From: Omphiscola glabra
Lineage: Eukaryota > Mollusca > Gastropoda > Lymnaeidae
Reading direction: 5' to 3'
DNA length: 64,000 nt
Assembly: GCA_964017045.1 (NCBI GenBank)
Contig: OZ024810.1
Span: 4,448,504-4,512,503, forward strand
Numbering within the stretch: the first letter of the stretch is position 1; each line of letters opens with the position of its first letter. The notes under the pieces are model-generated. The model did not search any database, was not told the origin of the DNA, and worked only from the letters and a program-made list of their open reading frames with translations. Shown piece after piece: positions 48,225 to 62,500 of the stretch. Made by a program: the position numbers and the translations under genes.

Positions 48225-48432
48225 TAGAACTCATTCAGATAGCCAAGCCTTGGTTGTGACACTCATTCAGAGGGCCAAGCCTTGGCTGTGACACTTATTC
48301 AGATGGCCAAGCTTTGGCTGTGACATTCAGATGGCCAAGCTTTGGCTGTGACATTCAGATGGCCATGCATTGGCTGTGACACTCATTCAGAGCGCCAAGC
48401 CTTGGCTGTGACACTCATTCAGAGAGCCAAGG
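48225..48432. repeat. ~30 bp array, 7 copies
   Basis: Unit contains 'gccaagccttggctgtgaca' then 'ctcattcaga'. Confidence 0.9.
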
Positions 48433-48579
48433 TACACTGAGTATGTGACACAGATGTGTTGTCTTGGGTGGAGTGCTCCGGCAGATGAATAGGGAGGTGG
48501 TGAGAAGTAAGGAAATACATTTGAAGCTCAAATATGTTATAACAATGCCCACCAAACTAGCGCCAATGATCATAGTTGG

Positions 48580-48775
48580 TACTGTACACGCTGTCAGAGC
48601 GTATAACATAACTTGCAGCAACATACATGCTGTCAGAGCGTATAGCATAACTTGCAGCAACGTAGATGCTGTCAGAGCGTATAGCATAACTTGCAGCAAC
48701 GTACATGCTTTCAGAGCATATAGCATAACTTGCAGCAACGTACATGCTGTCAGAGCGTATAGCATACTTGCAGCA
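48580..48775. repeat. 39 bp minisatellite, 5 copies
   Basis: Unit contains 'gtcagagcgtatagcataac' then 'ttgcagcaacgtacatgct'. As 39 is divisible by 3, both strands stay open. Confidence 0.95.
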
Positions 48776-48834
48776 ACTTGAAGCTTTTCTATCAATGCTC
48801 AACCAAAAAAGTTGAACAGCTGACAAAATTACAG

Positions 48835-50540
48835 CGTTTTTGTTTCAATCACACAAATTAAGTATAGGGTAAAATATATTCGCATTAACTTTAAGTTTGA
48901 CACGTGTCGTCATAACATAATACTGTTTTATGATTTCTTCAACAGAGATCAAGGGTGATGGAAAGTTGCCGTTCTTATTTCCAGATTTTAAAAAATTTTG
49001 GCTATTTTCCATTTCTGACTTCATTTGACGCTGTCAAACACACATATAATGTCTTTAAAACCGAATAAAGAAAGAAAAACAAACATCATTAAAATAGTAG
49101 ATGTCCTTTATAAAATAAGAATGTGATCATAACAATACAGTAGTGATGAACCGATGTGTGCTGACATACTTCATCCACTGTCACGATGAGCTGATGTGTG
49201 CTGACATACTTCATCCACTGTCACACCTCACAGTTGGTGTTTTTTTTTTTAGAAGACCCCAAAAGTCTGGCCTCACTTCCTGCTGTGTGACCATATTTAC
49301 ATAACGCTTGGATTATCATGTAAAACGAGGTATAACTTAGCATTGTACCAAAGCTTTATAAAAGCTCTATAGATGATAAAACATTGTTCAAACTAAATAA
49401 ATAACACACCTGCTATAGTACATTCTCGCACAAAATGAATGTTCTATGGAACAAAACAAATCATCCAAGATAAAATGGCTACCTTATGCAGATTTTACAA
49501 AAAATTTAAACTGAAGCAACCGAAAGCCCTAAACGAGTTAGATGTAGAGAAGTTGACAAATCTATGGCAGATCTGTCATCTAGTCACTTGTATGAGCTCC
49601 CATAGATTTTAATATTTTGTGGTGTGTATCTGTCTAACCATGCTAAATATCTCACTCACGGATAAAATCCATCTATAACAGTTTCCACATGAACAAGCTT
49701 CATTGCCTGTACCGTCTCTCAGCAACATCAAACACTAACACAGTAATGACATTTGATCTTTTGGCTCTTAAAATGTACACAAACTGCCCGAATGTCTTAA
49801 TGGATTCCAAAAATCCAAATTTAACTGTGTTTATTGTGTGTATAGATATATTTAATTGCTCTACTTTTCAGATTATCTATTTTTAAATTGGACAATAACA
49901 GATAGGCTCATTCTCTTTACGAATGCCAGAAAATCAAAAAAATAAACAACAAAGAGGAATGCTAAAAAAAAAAAAAAAGATGAATTGTGGAAAACAAAAT
50001 ATTTGAGCAATAATTAGCAAAAGAAAACATTCACCCAATAGTGAAAACAGACAGCATCCACAAACTCAAAATCTTAATCCATGATCCAAACATCAACCAG
50101 CAACATGTGACGAATGTGAAAGAGCAGCTACTAGCATCATACACACCATGGAGGCAGCTCTTGAAAGCTGTCCGAGTAGACTTATATACAATAACCATTT
50201 TTAGAAGACTGTCCAGGGTCATTTTGCCGACAACTGAAACATTTCATGGCACACCACTTCCACAGCTCCCATGTTTCCTTCAGTGGAGCAGCAATACAGA
50301 CACATTTTAATTGCATCAATTTTATGGGAGGAAATTTTTGCTACACACCTGCATCCAAGTTTCAAGCAAGAATTTTTTTAAATAACAGCGCAACTACTTT
50401 AGAATCTGATCCATGAAGATAACTTGTGACTTGAACATCAACTGTTCAGCTGAATCCAAAAAACAGACACTTTTGTCCCACACAGTGATAGAATTGTCAC
50501 AGTAACAACATCGTTCACAATGTGTGTAGGAAACACACTA
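48835..50540. other. Probable DIP2 3' UTR and flank
   Basis: AT-rich, without coding signal. A short direct repeat ('gatgtgtgctgacatacttc') occurs twice near 49155 and 49193. Confidence 0.35.
49830..49835 (-). promoter_or_regulatory. Possible proximal poly-A signal of DIP2
   Basis: The nearest minus-strand AATAAA I found after the DIP2 stop, about 710 nt downstream. Confidence 0.35.
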
Positions 50541-50544
50541 GGTG

Positions 50545-53500
50545 CTACATGTTGTAAGCAACATAGATGGGGTCAAGCTGGTCAGCCAGGAAACCATCAC
50601 GGAGATGCATCCTCTGCTTCTCTCCTCTCGAGTTGATCGGGATGACCCCGGGGTCAACAACCACCACCACTCCCACGATCAAGTAGTGCTCTTCCAGGAC
50701 CACATTGGTGACGAGGGGGACCAGGTCAAGGGCCTCGTTCTCATTTCCGTCCAGTTCAACAACCACCACCAGCAGGTTGGTCCATGTAAACACAGCACTA
50801 GAGAGAGAAATGTGAAGCATGAGTTACTTGAAGTGATAAGAAAGAACACAGGGTTAACATACAGAATTATACTTTTTACAATTATCCTCTTTTAAGTTGT
50901 GTGCACATCAGGTCTGAAGTACTATTAATAGAACACACAACCGTGTGATCTACATCCTTCCGGGCTTATACGTTCACCACTCCCAAATACATTGTGCACA
51001 GTGGAATGACCAGAAGTGTGCTTATAATTTATAGCACATACCATTCACATATCTTGCGATGTGACCTCTGAACCGTCATCTCAATATCAATGGGATGGTA
51101 GCGCATTCCCCGCAACATGATAGTTTCATCCAGGGCACCAACAACAAAGATTGCATCATGGCGCTCTGCAAGTAGAAGAAAAAGTTATTGAAATTTTTTT
51201 CAAATACACAAAACAAACTTAGCAACACATTTTCCTTCATAAATTATGTCTGGGAAAAAAAAGAAAATAAGATATTCTATAAAAGATGGAAACTCCTTAT
51301 CCAAGATTCAATGATGTAAATTCATAGCAAAGATAATTATACAATCAGTTTGTTAGATTTACAGAAGGAAATCTTGTATGCATGTCATCACAAGAACATT
51401 GAATTTTGTAATGCATTTATAGTTCAGGTAACTAATCAATTATGTCCAGGTGAACAAAAAACTATGTTCAGGTAAACAAACAACTATGTTCAGGTAAACA
51501 AACTATGTCAAGGTAAACAAATTATGTCAAGGTAAACAAACTATGTCAAGATAAACAAGCTATGTCCAGGTAAAGAAACAACTCTGTCCAGGTAAAGAAA
51601 CAACTATGTCAAGGTAAACAAACTATGTCCACACAAACAAACATCTAAGTTCAGGTCAAACAACTTAGTGCAGGTAAACAACAATGTTCAGGTAAACTAT
51701 GCCCAGGTAATGCAAACTACTATGATGTTCATGACATGTTTACCCCCATCTGACTGGGTCAGCTCAGTGCGACGTATAAATCCCAGGAACCCGGTACGTG
51801 CGTAGCTGGTGTGTATGTCACCAGTAGCCAACTGGGAGTCGAAGTGGTCATGGTGAAGTGAGTCGTCTCCATATATGGTGAAGTAGCCATTGGCATTGTG
51901 GGGACTGCTTACCCAGATCTGGAAACAAAATAAGTAGGACAACATAGAGCTAGCCGACAGATGTATGATTTGAACCGGTTGCCGACATGTGACCAGATGA
52001 ACAATTTTGTGCTCCAGTCGGATCCAACTGAATGCGCCCTGACCCAACTCTTTTATTGTTATTTGACACAAGCAACAATATCAAAGTCCCAGAATTAAGC
52101 TGTCATGGATAAATTCAACAACTTTTGGCCAATGAAGAATGTGTGAACACAAAAATAAATAAATATATCAGACTTTTATTGTAAGCAATTATTGTACTAT
52201 TTTGTCTATCCACCAGCAACAAAGCTGCATCTCTGGACAACCTACAAATGTCTCATTTCAAACACCTACTATAATCATTTTTTTATCCACCAGCCACAAA
52301 GCTGTATATCTGTAAACCTATAAATGTCTCATTTCACAAACACCTACTGTAATCTTGGGTTGTCAGATAAATTTTCATGTTTTCAAACTCTTTTTAAATT
52401 AAAAAAAAAAAAAAAATCATTTTTACCTCTCCCAGGTGAGAGTCTGCACATTGACCTTTGGTTTCTGGATTAGCAATGGCCACTTTGACACCAGGCAGGA
52501 GCTGTGGGGATTATTTTATCTGATGAATGCTTGCATTTGTTTATTGAAAGTAAGAGTTTACATGTCAATAGTGCAAAACCGTTATTCATTTAAAAATTTT
52601 TTTTTCAAAATGTGCAGTCGCCTACTTACAATACACCCTCAAAAAAAAAATATGTTAGGTTAAATTTACCACTGAAGCTCCATTTTATCAAAGCATTAAT
52701 TAAGGTCGCTTGGATGATCAAAGCATTAATTAAGGTCGCTTGGATGATCAAAGCGTTAATTAAGGTCGCTTGGATGATCAAAGCGTTAATTAAGGTCGCT
52801 TGGATGATCAAAGTGTTAATTAAGGTCGCTTGGATGATCAAAGTTTAAAATAGGCTCTTGTCTCCAATTACCTTGCCAGACTCCAGCAGACACAGAGAAT
52901 GTGGACTCCCTTTCTCCACCAAGGTGACCCTGTCATTCCTCAAGGCTCTCATATCCACATACACTGTGGTTGTCTCTGGGCAGGATGCCCCCTGGAACAA
53001 AGTAACATATCAGCACTGTCAAGACTGAGCCTTAATACCAAATGTACAGTCAAGTAGTTTAGACTGTTATTTAGAGATTTACTGAGCCTTACTAGCAACT
53101 AGACTACCAACCTGTAAACAGATTCCTATATTAACTCTGCATCCAAAACTGGTGCTGACAGCTCTAGGACTGAGTCCCAGACCAGCAAACAGTTTAGTGA
53201 ATGATGTGGTCAGCAAGATCCTGGGTCGCTCTTCTGCTATCACACAGCAGGCCCTGACACAGGACAGGTTCACACCTTTGGCCTAGAACGGGGGGGGAAA
53301 GAGGTAAGTGACATTAGGCTTAGCCTTAAACACTATACTGACCAGTACATTTGCTCATTACATTTGTCTGACAAATACAGCCATCAAATACAGCCATCAA
53401 ATACAAATTTTCGGTAATATCTATAATTTACCTTTAGAGATGTTGTTGAAGTACCCAGTCCTCTTGTACACAGCTCCATTACACCATAAGAACAGAAAGT

Positions 53501-56500
53501 GTCTCGAACTGAAAGAAGACAAGTGCCATTTTTAAATCTGTCAATTTCCATACTTGTATAAAATTGTGTGTTAAATATGAGCACAAAGTTAACTCTCAAT
53601 TTGAAAAAGCTCATTGAGATAATGTTAAACTTTATAGATAAACTTTGTATGAAGCATTGTAGCAGCTTACAATGTCTGTCTGATGAATGTCGCTTTCAAT
53701 CAAAACATATTGTCTCAGCTTGTTTTGTCTTCTTTGATCCTCATGATTTAAAAATTTGTTTCTAATTAATAGGATGTTAACTTTTTTAAGGCATTTCGGT
53801 TTTGTTTTTATAGGGGAGAAGGAAGACCCTGTGTAAGATTGTCAAACCTAAGCAGCCAAGTTGGCGCATGACAACTTATAGGGGGTAAACACAAAAACGC
53901 TTTCGCCTTGCCAGTTAAGTTACTGCTGCCAGAGTTAATCCCGGAAGGTTCAAAACCTGGGCATCTACATTATCATTGATGATATGACATGAATAGCAGC
54001 TTAGACAATAGAATCAAAGACAATGAAAAAATGTTTCAATAACAATTGTATCAACGAGACAGTACAGTTAATGAATAACAGCAAGTTGGCGGCCAGGTAA
54101 ATAGAACAGATTGCATTGCTGTTCCAATAAGTAAAACCATCCCCAGGCCTACCTTTAAATTGACTAACTGCAGTCAGCCAGACGGCTGGATTGACTTCCA
54201 CTTCTGACGGTGGGATCAGGATCGAATGGTGACCAGAGTAGATGCTGGAGATTACAAAAACAGAGCTTGGACTTTAAGTAATTGGAAATAAGTTTTAGCA
54301 TTAACATCTGAAGGCCTTAGTATGGGGCCTTTAGAATGAACTCTACAACGAGGGAGAATTTTTGAAGAATGATAAATACAGAAGAAATGAGACTAGCTCT
54401 ATATTGCTATGTAGCAGGATGTTCAATGAATGATAAAAACTGAACAAATGAGACTATATTCCTGTGTGGTAGGATTTTAATGAATGATATAAGACGCACA
54501 AAAAAGATGTATTCACCTGCTAAGACACCAAAGCACAAAGCCCAGGCCACTGTAAGGATCCAGGCAGAGCGCGACATCTCTAGATGGGTAGAGTTCACAC
54601 TGTAACTTCTGGGCCCTGCAGAGGGCTGTGGCTGAGGCGTGGGACATCTGGAAACGGTACAGGAATGAGTTGGTCACTAGATGCATTGAATAACTTAATA
54701 AAAATACAATCTTACGGTGTCTTACAAGAGGTGCTTAAGTGATGTGACTGTATTTGGGGGTAATTTGCATATACAAATTATACATTTGTATACTGTTATT
54801 ACAGAGAGACAAAGTTAAAAAATGTACTTTAAATTTTCACAATGAACATTAACCCAAAACTCCCATCCACCCAGAATCTGCATTCACTGTCCAAAGAAAT
54901 ATGTTCACACCCCACCATTTTTTTATAACTTCACTCCAACTTTTTTTTTACATAACTTCTCTACCAGGTTAAGTGGTCCTACCTTGACACCAGCTAGCAT
55001 CCCTGTGGTGGAGACACTAAAGTCCAAGTAACAGATCATTTCCGGAGTTGGGGCCCTGTATATGGCGGCTAGCTTCCTCTTGGGGAGATCGTCTGTGTCC
55101 AGGAGGTTGGTCCATGTCTTGGAATCAACAATGGCGGACGCCTCCTGTGACAAGATTACAAAGACAATGGGATTATGACACGGACGCCTCTTGTGACAAG
55201 ATTACAAATACAATGGGATTATGACACGACGACTCCTGTCACAAGATTACAAATACAATGGGATTATGACACTGACGACTCCTGTAAAAGATTACAAATA
55301 CAATTGGATTATGACACTGACGCCTCTTGTCACAAGATTACAAATACAATGGGATTATGACACTGATGCGTCCTGTCACAAGATTACAAATACAATGGGA
55401 TTATGACACTGATGCCTCCTGTCACAAGATTACAAATACAATGGGATTATGACACTGACGTCTCCTGTCACAAGATTACAAATACAATGGGATTATGACA
55501 CTGACGTCTCCTGTCACAAGATTACAAATACAATGGGATTATGACACTGACACCTCCTGTCACAAGATTACAAATACAATGGGATTATGACACGGACACC
55601 TCCTGTCACAAGATTACAAATACAATGGGATTATGACACTGACGACTCCTGTCACAAGATTACAAATACAATGAGATTATGACACTGACGACTCCTGTCA
55701 CAAGATTACAAATACAATGGTATTATGACACTGACGACTTCTGTAAAAGATTACAAATACAATTGGATTATGACACTGACGCCTCCTGTCACAAGATTAC
55801 AAATACAATGGGATTATGACACTGATGCCTCCTGTCACAAGATTACAAATACAATGGGATTATGACACTGACGACTCCTGTCACAAGATTACAAATACAA
55901 TGGGATTATGACACGGACACCTCCTGTCACAAGATTACAAATACAATGGGATTATGACACTGACGACTCCTGTCACAAGATTACAAATACAATGGGATTA
56001 TGACACCCAAGAAAAAAAAATTGGGATGCTGAATTATAAATTTCAACATGAGAAATATATTTTTAAAAATTATTTTCATGTGACCGGATGCTATTTAAAT
56101 GAACATACTGTGAGACCAGATGGCCGTTTCTCTAATTGAAAAGTTTATCAGCCTTACATCAACCAGTAATTTTAATCGGGTTCTTTACAATACAACGGGT
56201 GAAATCTCTGACCAAAAATGCATTAACCTACACCAGGGGTCACCAAATAACGGTACTTGAACTTGCGTGTAAGTATTGTACAAAATGATTATCCGGCCTA
56301 CGCTCATTATTTTTTCTGTTATCAGGCCATTTCATCCGGCCTGCCATGAAAAAAGTTTGGTGACCCCTGACCTACACTAATGTTAAGGGGTAAAAAAAGA
56401 ACACATCCATCGAACATTAAAAATGCAGTTGAACAAAAAAAATATAAATAAACAGCCCATTAAAGATGAAATGATTGTACCTTGGTCTTAAGAAGTTTGA

Positions 56501-59500
56501 TGGTTGCACTGTTGGTTAGGATAGCCACAGACTTGCTGACTTCCACAATCATGCGCACCGTGGGGAGGGTTGACGCAACATTCTGTGGGTGGGGTGGTCT
56601 GATGGTCACAGGGACACAACCTAAGACAGGCAGACCAGGGCAAGTGGGGTTTGAAAAACATGCATTGCATAGAAGAGACTGACACAAAACAGAAAATACC
56701 AGATCAAAGAAGAGAAAATTCACTGATTAATGTAGGAAGTCTTGAAGGAATCTAGCTTACAAATGACCTTTCTTACAAATGACCTTTCTTACAAATGACC
56801 TTTCTAAATTATTCTCTGTATGTCCGATTGCATTTTATTTCAAAGATGTTAAAAAAACAAAAAAAACTTGATATTTAAAGACATTTTAAAGAAACTTGAA
56901 TTTGTTTAAACATCATTTCAGTGTATGCATAGACCATTGTCAGGGTTTGATCAGTAAATAAAGTTAGATAGTGAATGTACTCACCAACATACAAACAGCC
57001 ATAAAATGCAGAGACCAGTTCCACACCTAAATGGAGGCAATTCAAAAAGAAAAAGCAATAGCATACTTCATGTGGAAAACTCCACTTTTAGTAAATGTAT
57101 ATGGTAGGTAAGAAATTATTACATACTAGAAGATTTACACCTAATTGATCTGGATGAAACACTGAAGATTTACACCTAAATGATCTGGATAAAACACAAA
57201 AGATAGGCATCCAGACCTGTTTACCTTCAAACTCTTAAAATCGTACAATATCCTCACAAAATCATTCAATACATTATCTTAATAGTAAAAAATAAACATA
57301 CCGTAAATATAATGTATACACCTCAAAATCGTACATTATAAGCCAAAATTGTAAGAGTTAACAGGTCTGGGCACCTAACTCCCTTGGGTGAAACACTAAA
57401 GATTGGCACCTAACTCACCTGGATAAAACACTAAAGATTGGCACCTAACTCACCTGGATAAAACACTAAAGATTGGCACCTAACTCACCTGGATGAAACA
57501 CTAAAGCAACATGATCCCCTGTGTTCAGTTTTCCCTTCTCCATCAGTAAACAACCAATTTTCTCTGCTCTCTTGTGAAGCTGGGAGCAGGTGTATGATGC
57601 TGAAGCCTGGTTCTGTCACAAGGAATAATGTTATATTAGTTGCAAACTATTATATATGACAGGAAGGAAACATGATAAAAACACACATTAGCCCTTTAAT
57701 ATCATCCATTATATTCAGCACACCCCCGACAAAAAAGTAAGAATCTGAAATATATAACTAGAGAAATCAAAAACTTGTTATGTAAAAATGTGTGCAATGA
57801 TTTACAACCAGTCTTATGAGTGCTACTATACAAATGTGATGATTGCTACTATATAAACAATGTGATGAGTGCTACTATACAGGGTAATGAATGCTATACA
57901 AGAGGGTGTGATGAGACTACTTACCCTAGAGTTGAGCATGGTGTAGAGAACGTGGTCTGGTGTTGTCATGGATCTCCATCTGAGAATCTCTGTTAAAAAC
58001 TGGTGCTGAAATCAGGAACAAGACCAAATGAAGGTGATTTTAAACATTGATATGGTAAGGCTAACTCAAAGACCTGTGGAAATCAGAAATCTTTGAGATA
58101 ATTATTTCTATTTTTATTTGGGTCTTAAGTCTTTTTGGGAATTCAATTTAATAAAAGGCAACAAATATTTTCACATCATTGATTTGGTCTATGATTGAAT
58201 TAAAAATTGTTTCTCTCCATTGGCATGTTGTTTTTTAAGTCATGTTAATTAAAATGGTGGCCTGCGATTCAACTGGCTTTATTTTTAAGGAAAACAGGCA
58301 AGAAATGTGACTACACAGTGATCCAGGATTGAACATAAAGACTCCTAGATAAGCGTCCAAGTTTGGTGCACCGGTTAACAAGTTTGGTGCACCAGTTAAC
58401 ATGTTTGGTGCACCGGTTAACAAGTTTTGAAATTGCACCAGGGACTAGTTCCAGATTATTATATATATTTTTAAATGACCATAAATATTCATTTTGTGCA
58501 GACAGGCCACGCAACGCTTGTGGAACGGGGCTGGTCCAAGGACCACCATTTGGGGGAACTGTCCAAGATGGCAAAATCTCATTACTTGAACATCATCTCA
58601 CTACAGTGTATTAAAGAAACATGTCCAAAAGTTTTACCTTTTTGGTTGTGTCTGCATCTTCCTCTGAGATTCCCAAGTCCCGTCCCTGAGCCCAAGCCAT
58701 GCGTGCCCCCTGCACGATGTTGCCCACATGAACAGCGGAAGGTTTTACATCTGAAAACAGAGCGATTTACATCATAAACCATATTTGATCTAATCACACT
58801 TGAGGTTTATTGAAACTGAATGGAAAATAAGATTTGGTTTGGTATTTTTTCCCCTCACATTTTACAGTTCTCAACAGAAAAGTTTATGTTCCAGAAATGT
58901 TTCTTTTTTTTAACTATGTTACTGTAATCAATCAAATAATAAATAGACATGTCTAATGACTGAGTTTCATCTTAATAACCTTAATTATTATGAGAAAATA
59001 AAATCACCACTTATTTTGAGAACTAAAGAACCAGTACCTAAATATTTAGTTTTTGAGATTTTTAAAAAAAATTTTTTTATTTGAAAAACAAATGGATTGT
59101 ATATAAGGGTTGCCAAATTTTTTTTTTTTATTTGAAAAACAAATGGATTGTATATAAGGGTTGCCAAATTTTTTTTTTTATTTGAAAAACAAATGGATTG
59201 TATATAAGGGTTGCCAATTTTTTTTTTTTATTTGAAAAACAAATGGATTGTATATAAGGGTTGCCAAATTTTTTTTTTTTTATTTGAAAAACAAATGGAT
59301 TGTATATAAGGGTTGCCAAATTTTTTTTTTTAAAAAAAGGATAATACATTGATTAATGTGCAACAAACATCTATTCTCACACTAATTGTTTATTTAAACA
59401 ATTGTCCATACCTGGGTGAATCTCCCTAGGTTTAGGTAAATTGGTAACACAGGTATGAGGACACATCAAAACATTGGCAGGATGCAGGGAACCCTCTAGG

Positions 59501-62500
59501 AACTTCTTCTTGGTGTCATGAAGATGTATTCCCCCCAATGGAGTCTGCAGGGCAATCAAAGTTACACATTGAAAACATGGAACACAAAGTACGATGAAAC
59601 TCAAATGGAAGAAGCAGAGTTGATTAGGTCAGCACAAAAACTGACCAGTGGTTGAGTTCCAGCCAGTTAATTCTGTAACAATAAATTCAGACAAACCAAG
59701 AGGACACATCATCAGGATGAAACCCCCTGCATGACAAAAGTAAAGGCCAGGTCAAATTAGCATGAAGTTTATATACAGGCTAGAAGAGATCTACAGGGGC
59801 AGAAGGCTGCTAAGAAATTACTACTGAAAAAATTACGTAAAGTGCCACCATTTCTAAAGCTAATCCATTTCTAGATGAGTCAAAGAAATTAATGAGGAAT
59901 TACGAAATTGATAATGCTTTTCTAAACTAAGAAATTCACCCCTTTTGTCACAAGTTTTATTAAAAGAATAACATCAATTTATATTCCTTACAAGGAACAG
60001 CAACCTGACTCATTGCTGTACACTTGTTTCATGAGTTGCCCTATGCCAAATATAGAGCTGTTTTGTCTCAGTTATCTTAACAGCAAAACAATTGATGGGA
60101 ATTCACCCACTTGACATCTCTTAAAGTTGTGAGAGCTCAATATATAAATATGGTTAAAATAAAATATATTTTCCAAAGCAAGAGCTTTTGGGCCATCAGG
60201 TGGTATTAACCCATTCAGCCTGGTAATGGACTAACCCATTCAGCCTGGTAATGGACTAACCCATTCAGCCTGGTAATGGACTAACCCATTCAGCCTGGTA
60301 ATGGACTAACCCATTCAGCCTGGTAATGGACTAACCCATGGAGCCTGGTAATGGGCTAACCCATTGAGCCTAGCAATGGACTAACCCATTGAGCCTAGTA
60401 ATGGACTAATCCAGTCTGTATAAAGAAAGTGCAAATCTCACAATATGGGAGTCTCCCAGCTTGCGAGAGAAATTATAAAGACAAATATTTGGTAATTTTA
60501 TCAATGGGGGAAGGGAATTCATTATTTTAATGGTAATTATTTTTTGTTATGATAATGAGTAGTGAGTACTTCATCCTACTTTGATATTTTAGAATTTATA
60601 ATATGATTGTTAAGATCCAAAGAGTTACCTTGGGTAGGTAGTTTGGTGGCACAAGGGCCAGACAGAAGACACCCACTTGATGGATGCTGTCAACAGCCTG
60701 TAGCACTCTGCTCATCCACTGGAAACTCTACCAAGAGAATGATTGTTATTGTAACATTTGTAACAGCCATGAACAGTTTTGAGGCACTGGGTTGTGTGAT
60801 ATGTGGGGCAACAGTGTTTAGATGGCTGTTGGAGATACTTTTAGTCATTTCTATCCCTTCCTTACTTTTTTAATTTTTAAAGCAATTAGGGGAAGGCAGA
60901 TCTGAATAGGTACCCCTCAACCTCACCAGAAAAATATAAGAAACTGAGTCGATCCCTTGTCATAAATGGAATTATGATTAGGTAAATTGAATTAAAACTT
61001 AAAGAAATTTATTGTGTGATCAATTCCTTCTGAGGATATCAAATCATCATCTTAATAAGATGAAAATAAAAGGTGACTAAAAAAAATCAATCAATTTAAA
61101 AGTTCATGTTTTGAATGCTGTGTGATGTGTATGTCAATAGACTTGAGTCAACAACACACCTCTTCCTCTGTACAGTCGGGCCTTTGTTCAGCTATGATGA
61201 CAATCCTCTCATCCTTCAGCACTTTGATGGAAAACACAGCAATCCTGAATAAAGACAATAATTAATTATGTAGAGCTCTACTGAAATGTTCATTCAAAAC
61301 TACCGGAGCCTGGCCTTAAACAATAAATAAAATCTCTAAAACAGGGGCATTCTCTATTCTTAGACCAGTTTGCTCAACATCCACTAATCAGGCCAATCCA
61401 ATTCTCATTCAATAATTTAAATTAAACTATTTAACCAAATATCGGACACTGCTGCATTTTGATTGACATGAACAAACACATTGACTTATGCAAGCACTAG
61501 CAAACTGTAATCCAGTAAAGGATCAATAAATTGCATGGTCAATCCCAAACAACTGTACCTTCCTCTGTAGATAAATTTCATGGGTTCCACAGCCAGGACT
61601 GTAGCAATGATGTCATCTGTGTTGTGCTTCCTGCCAGATATCTGCATGAGGCCTTCTTTACTGCCACATACAAATACAAGACCGCCCTGGAGACAGACAA
61701 GGCCATCAAGTTATATTGTAACATTAAAATATAGCGACACCAGTAAATAACCAAGACACCAGTAAATAACCAAGACACCAGTAAATAACCAAGACACCAG
61801 TAAATAACCAATCAGCTTGTAAGAGATGCCATGATTGACAGTATAAATGATAGTAAAGGTAATGTAAGGTCATGTAAATGTACTGACTGGTCCCAGGAAG
61901 CCAATGAGTCCAGTCCTGACATAGCTTCTGTCTGTCTGTACTCTGCCATCTTCCTGGACAGGCTGGACCTATCAGATCAACATAACACACAGTCAACACA
62001 AGCTTGAACAAGTGATACATTTTGGGGCTTCCTCTACAAGAGTAGACTGGAGAGATCTAAGAAGTGTTGTTCATATTAAGAAAATGATATAAACTTATTA
62101 AACTTTTAGAGACAGAGGTCAGCCATGTTAAAGTAAAGTCTACAACAGAGTATGAACAAATTTGATCGCTAATTTTAAAAGTAATTCAGTGCATGCATTT
62201 GTAAAAAGTAAATCAGAAATGGTAAACAAAAAACAAAAAATTAAATTATAGAACAAGTTTAAGAAAGTAAAGATATTTTTGTCAAATAAGTTACTCAACT
62301 TGATGAATGCATTTCTACTAACATTTTGTTTCAAGTCTTTTACTAAGCACCTAGCTTTAATTTTCCTATTCTCCTAACTTTTCTACAATGAATATTTTTC
62401 ACATTTTAAAAAGTTTTAAAAAAGCAAGTGTGTACCTGGAAAGTTGCCTGTGTAATGCCTTGTAAACCCCAGTAGCTGGATCCTGTGTAACCTGAGCTCA

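Noticed and set aside
53816..53985. 'ggttcaaaacctgggcatc' as a B box of a tRNA or SINE
   Set aside because: No A box at a suitable distance, and it lies in a DIP2 intron without other repeat features.
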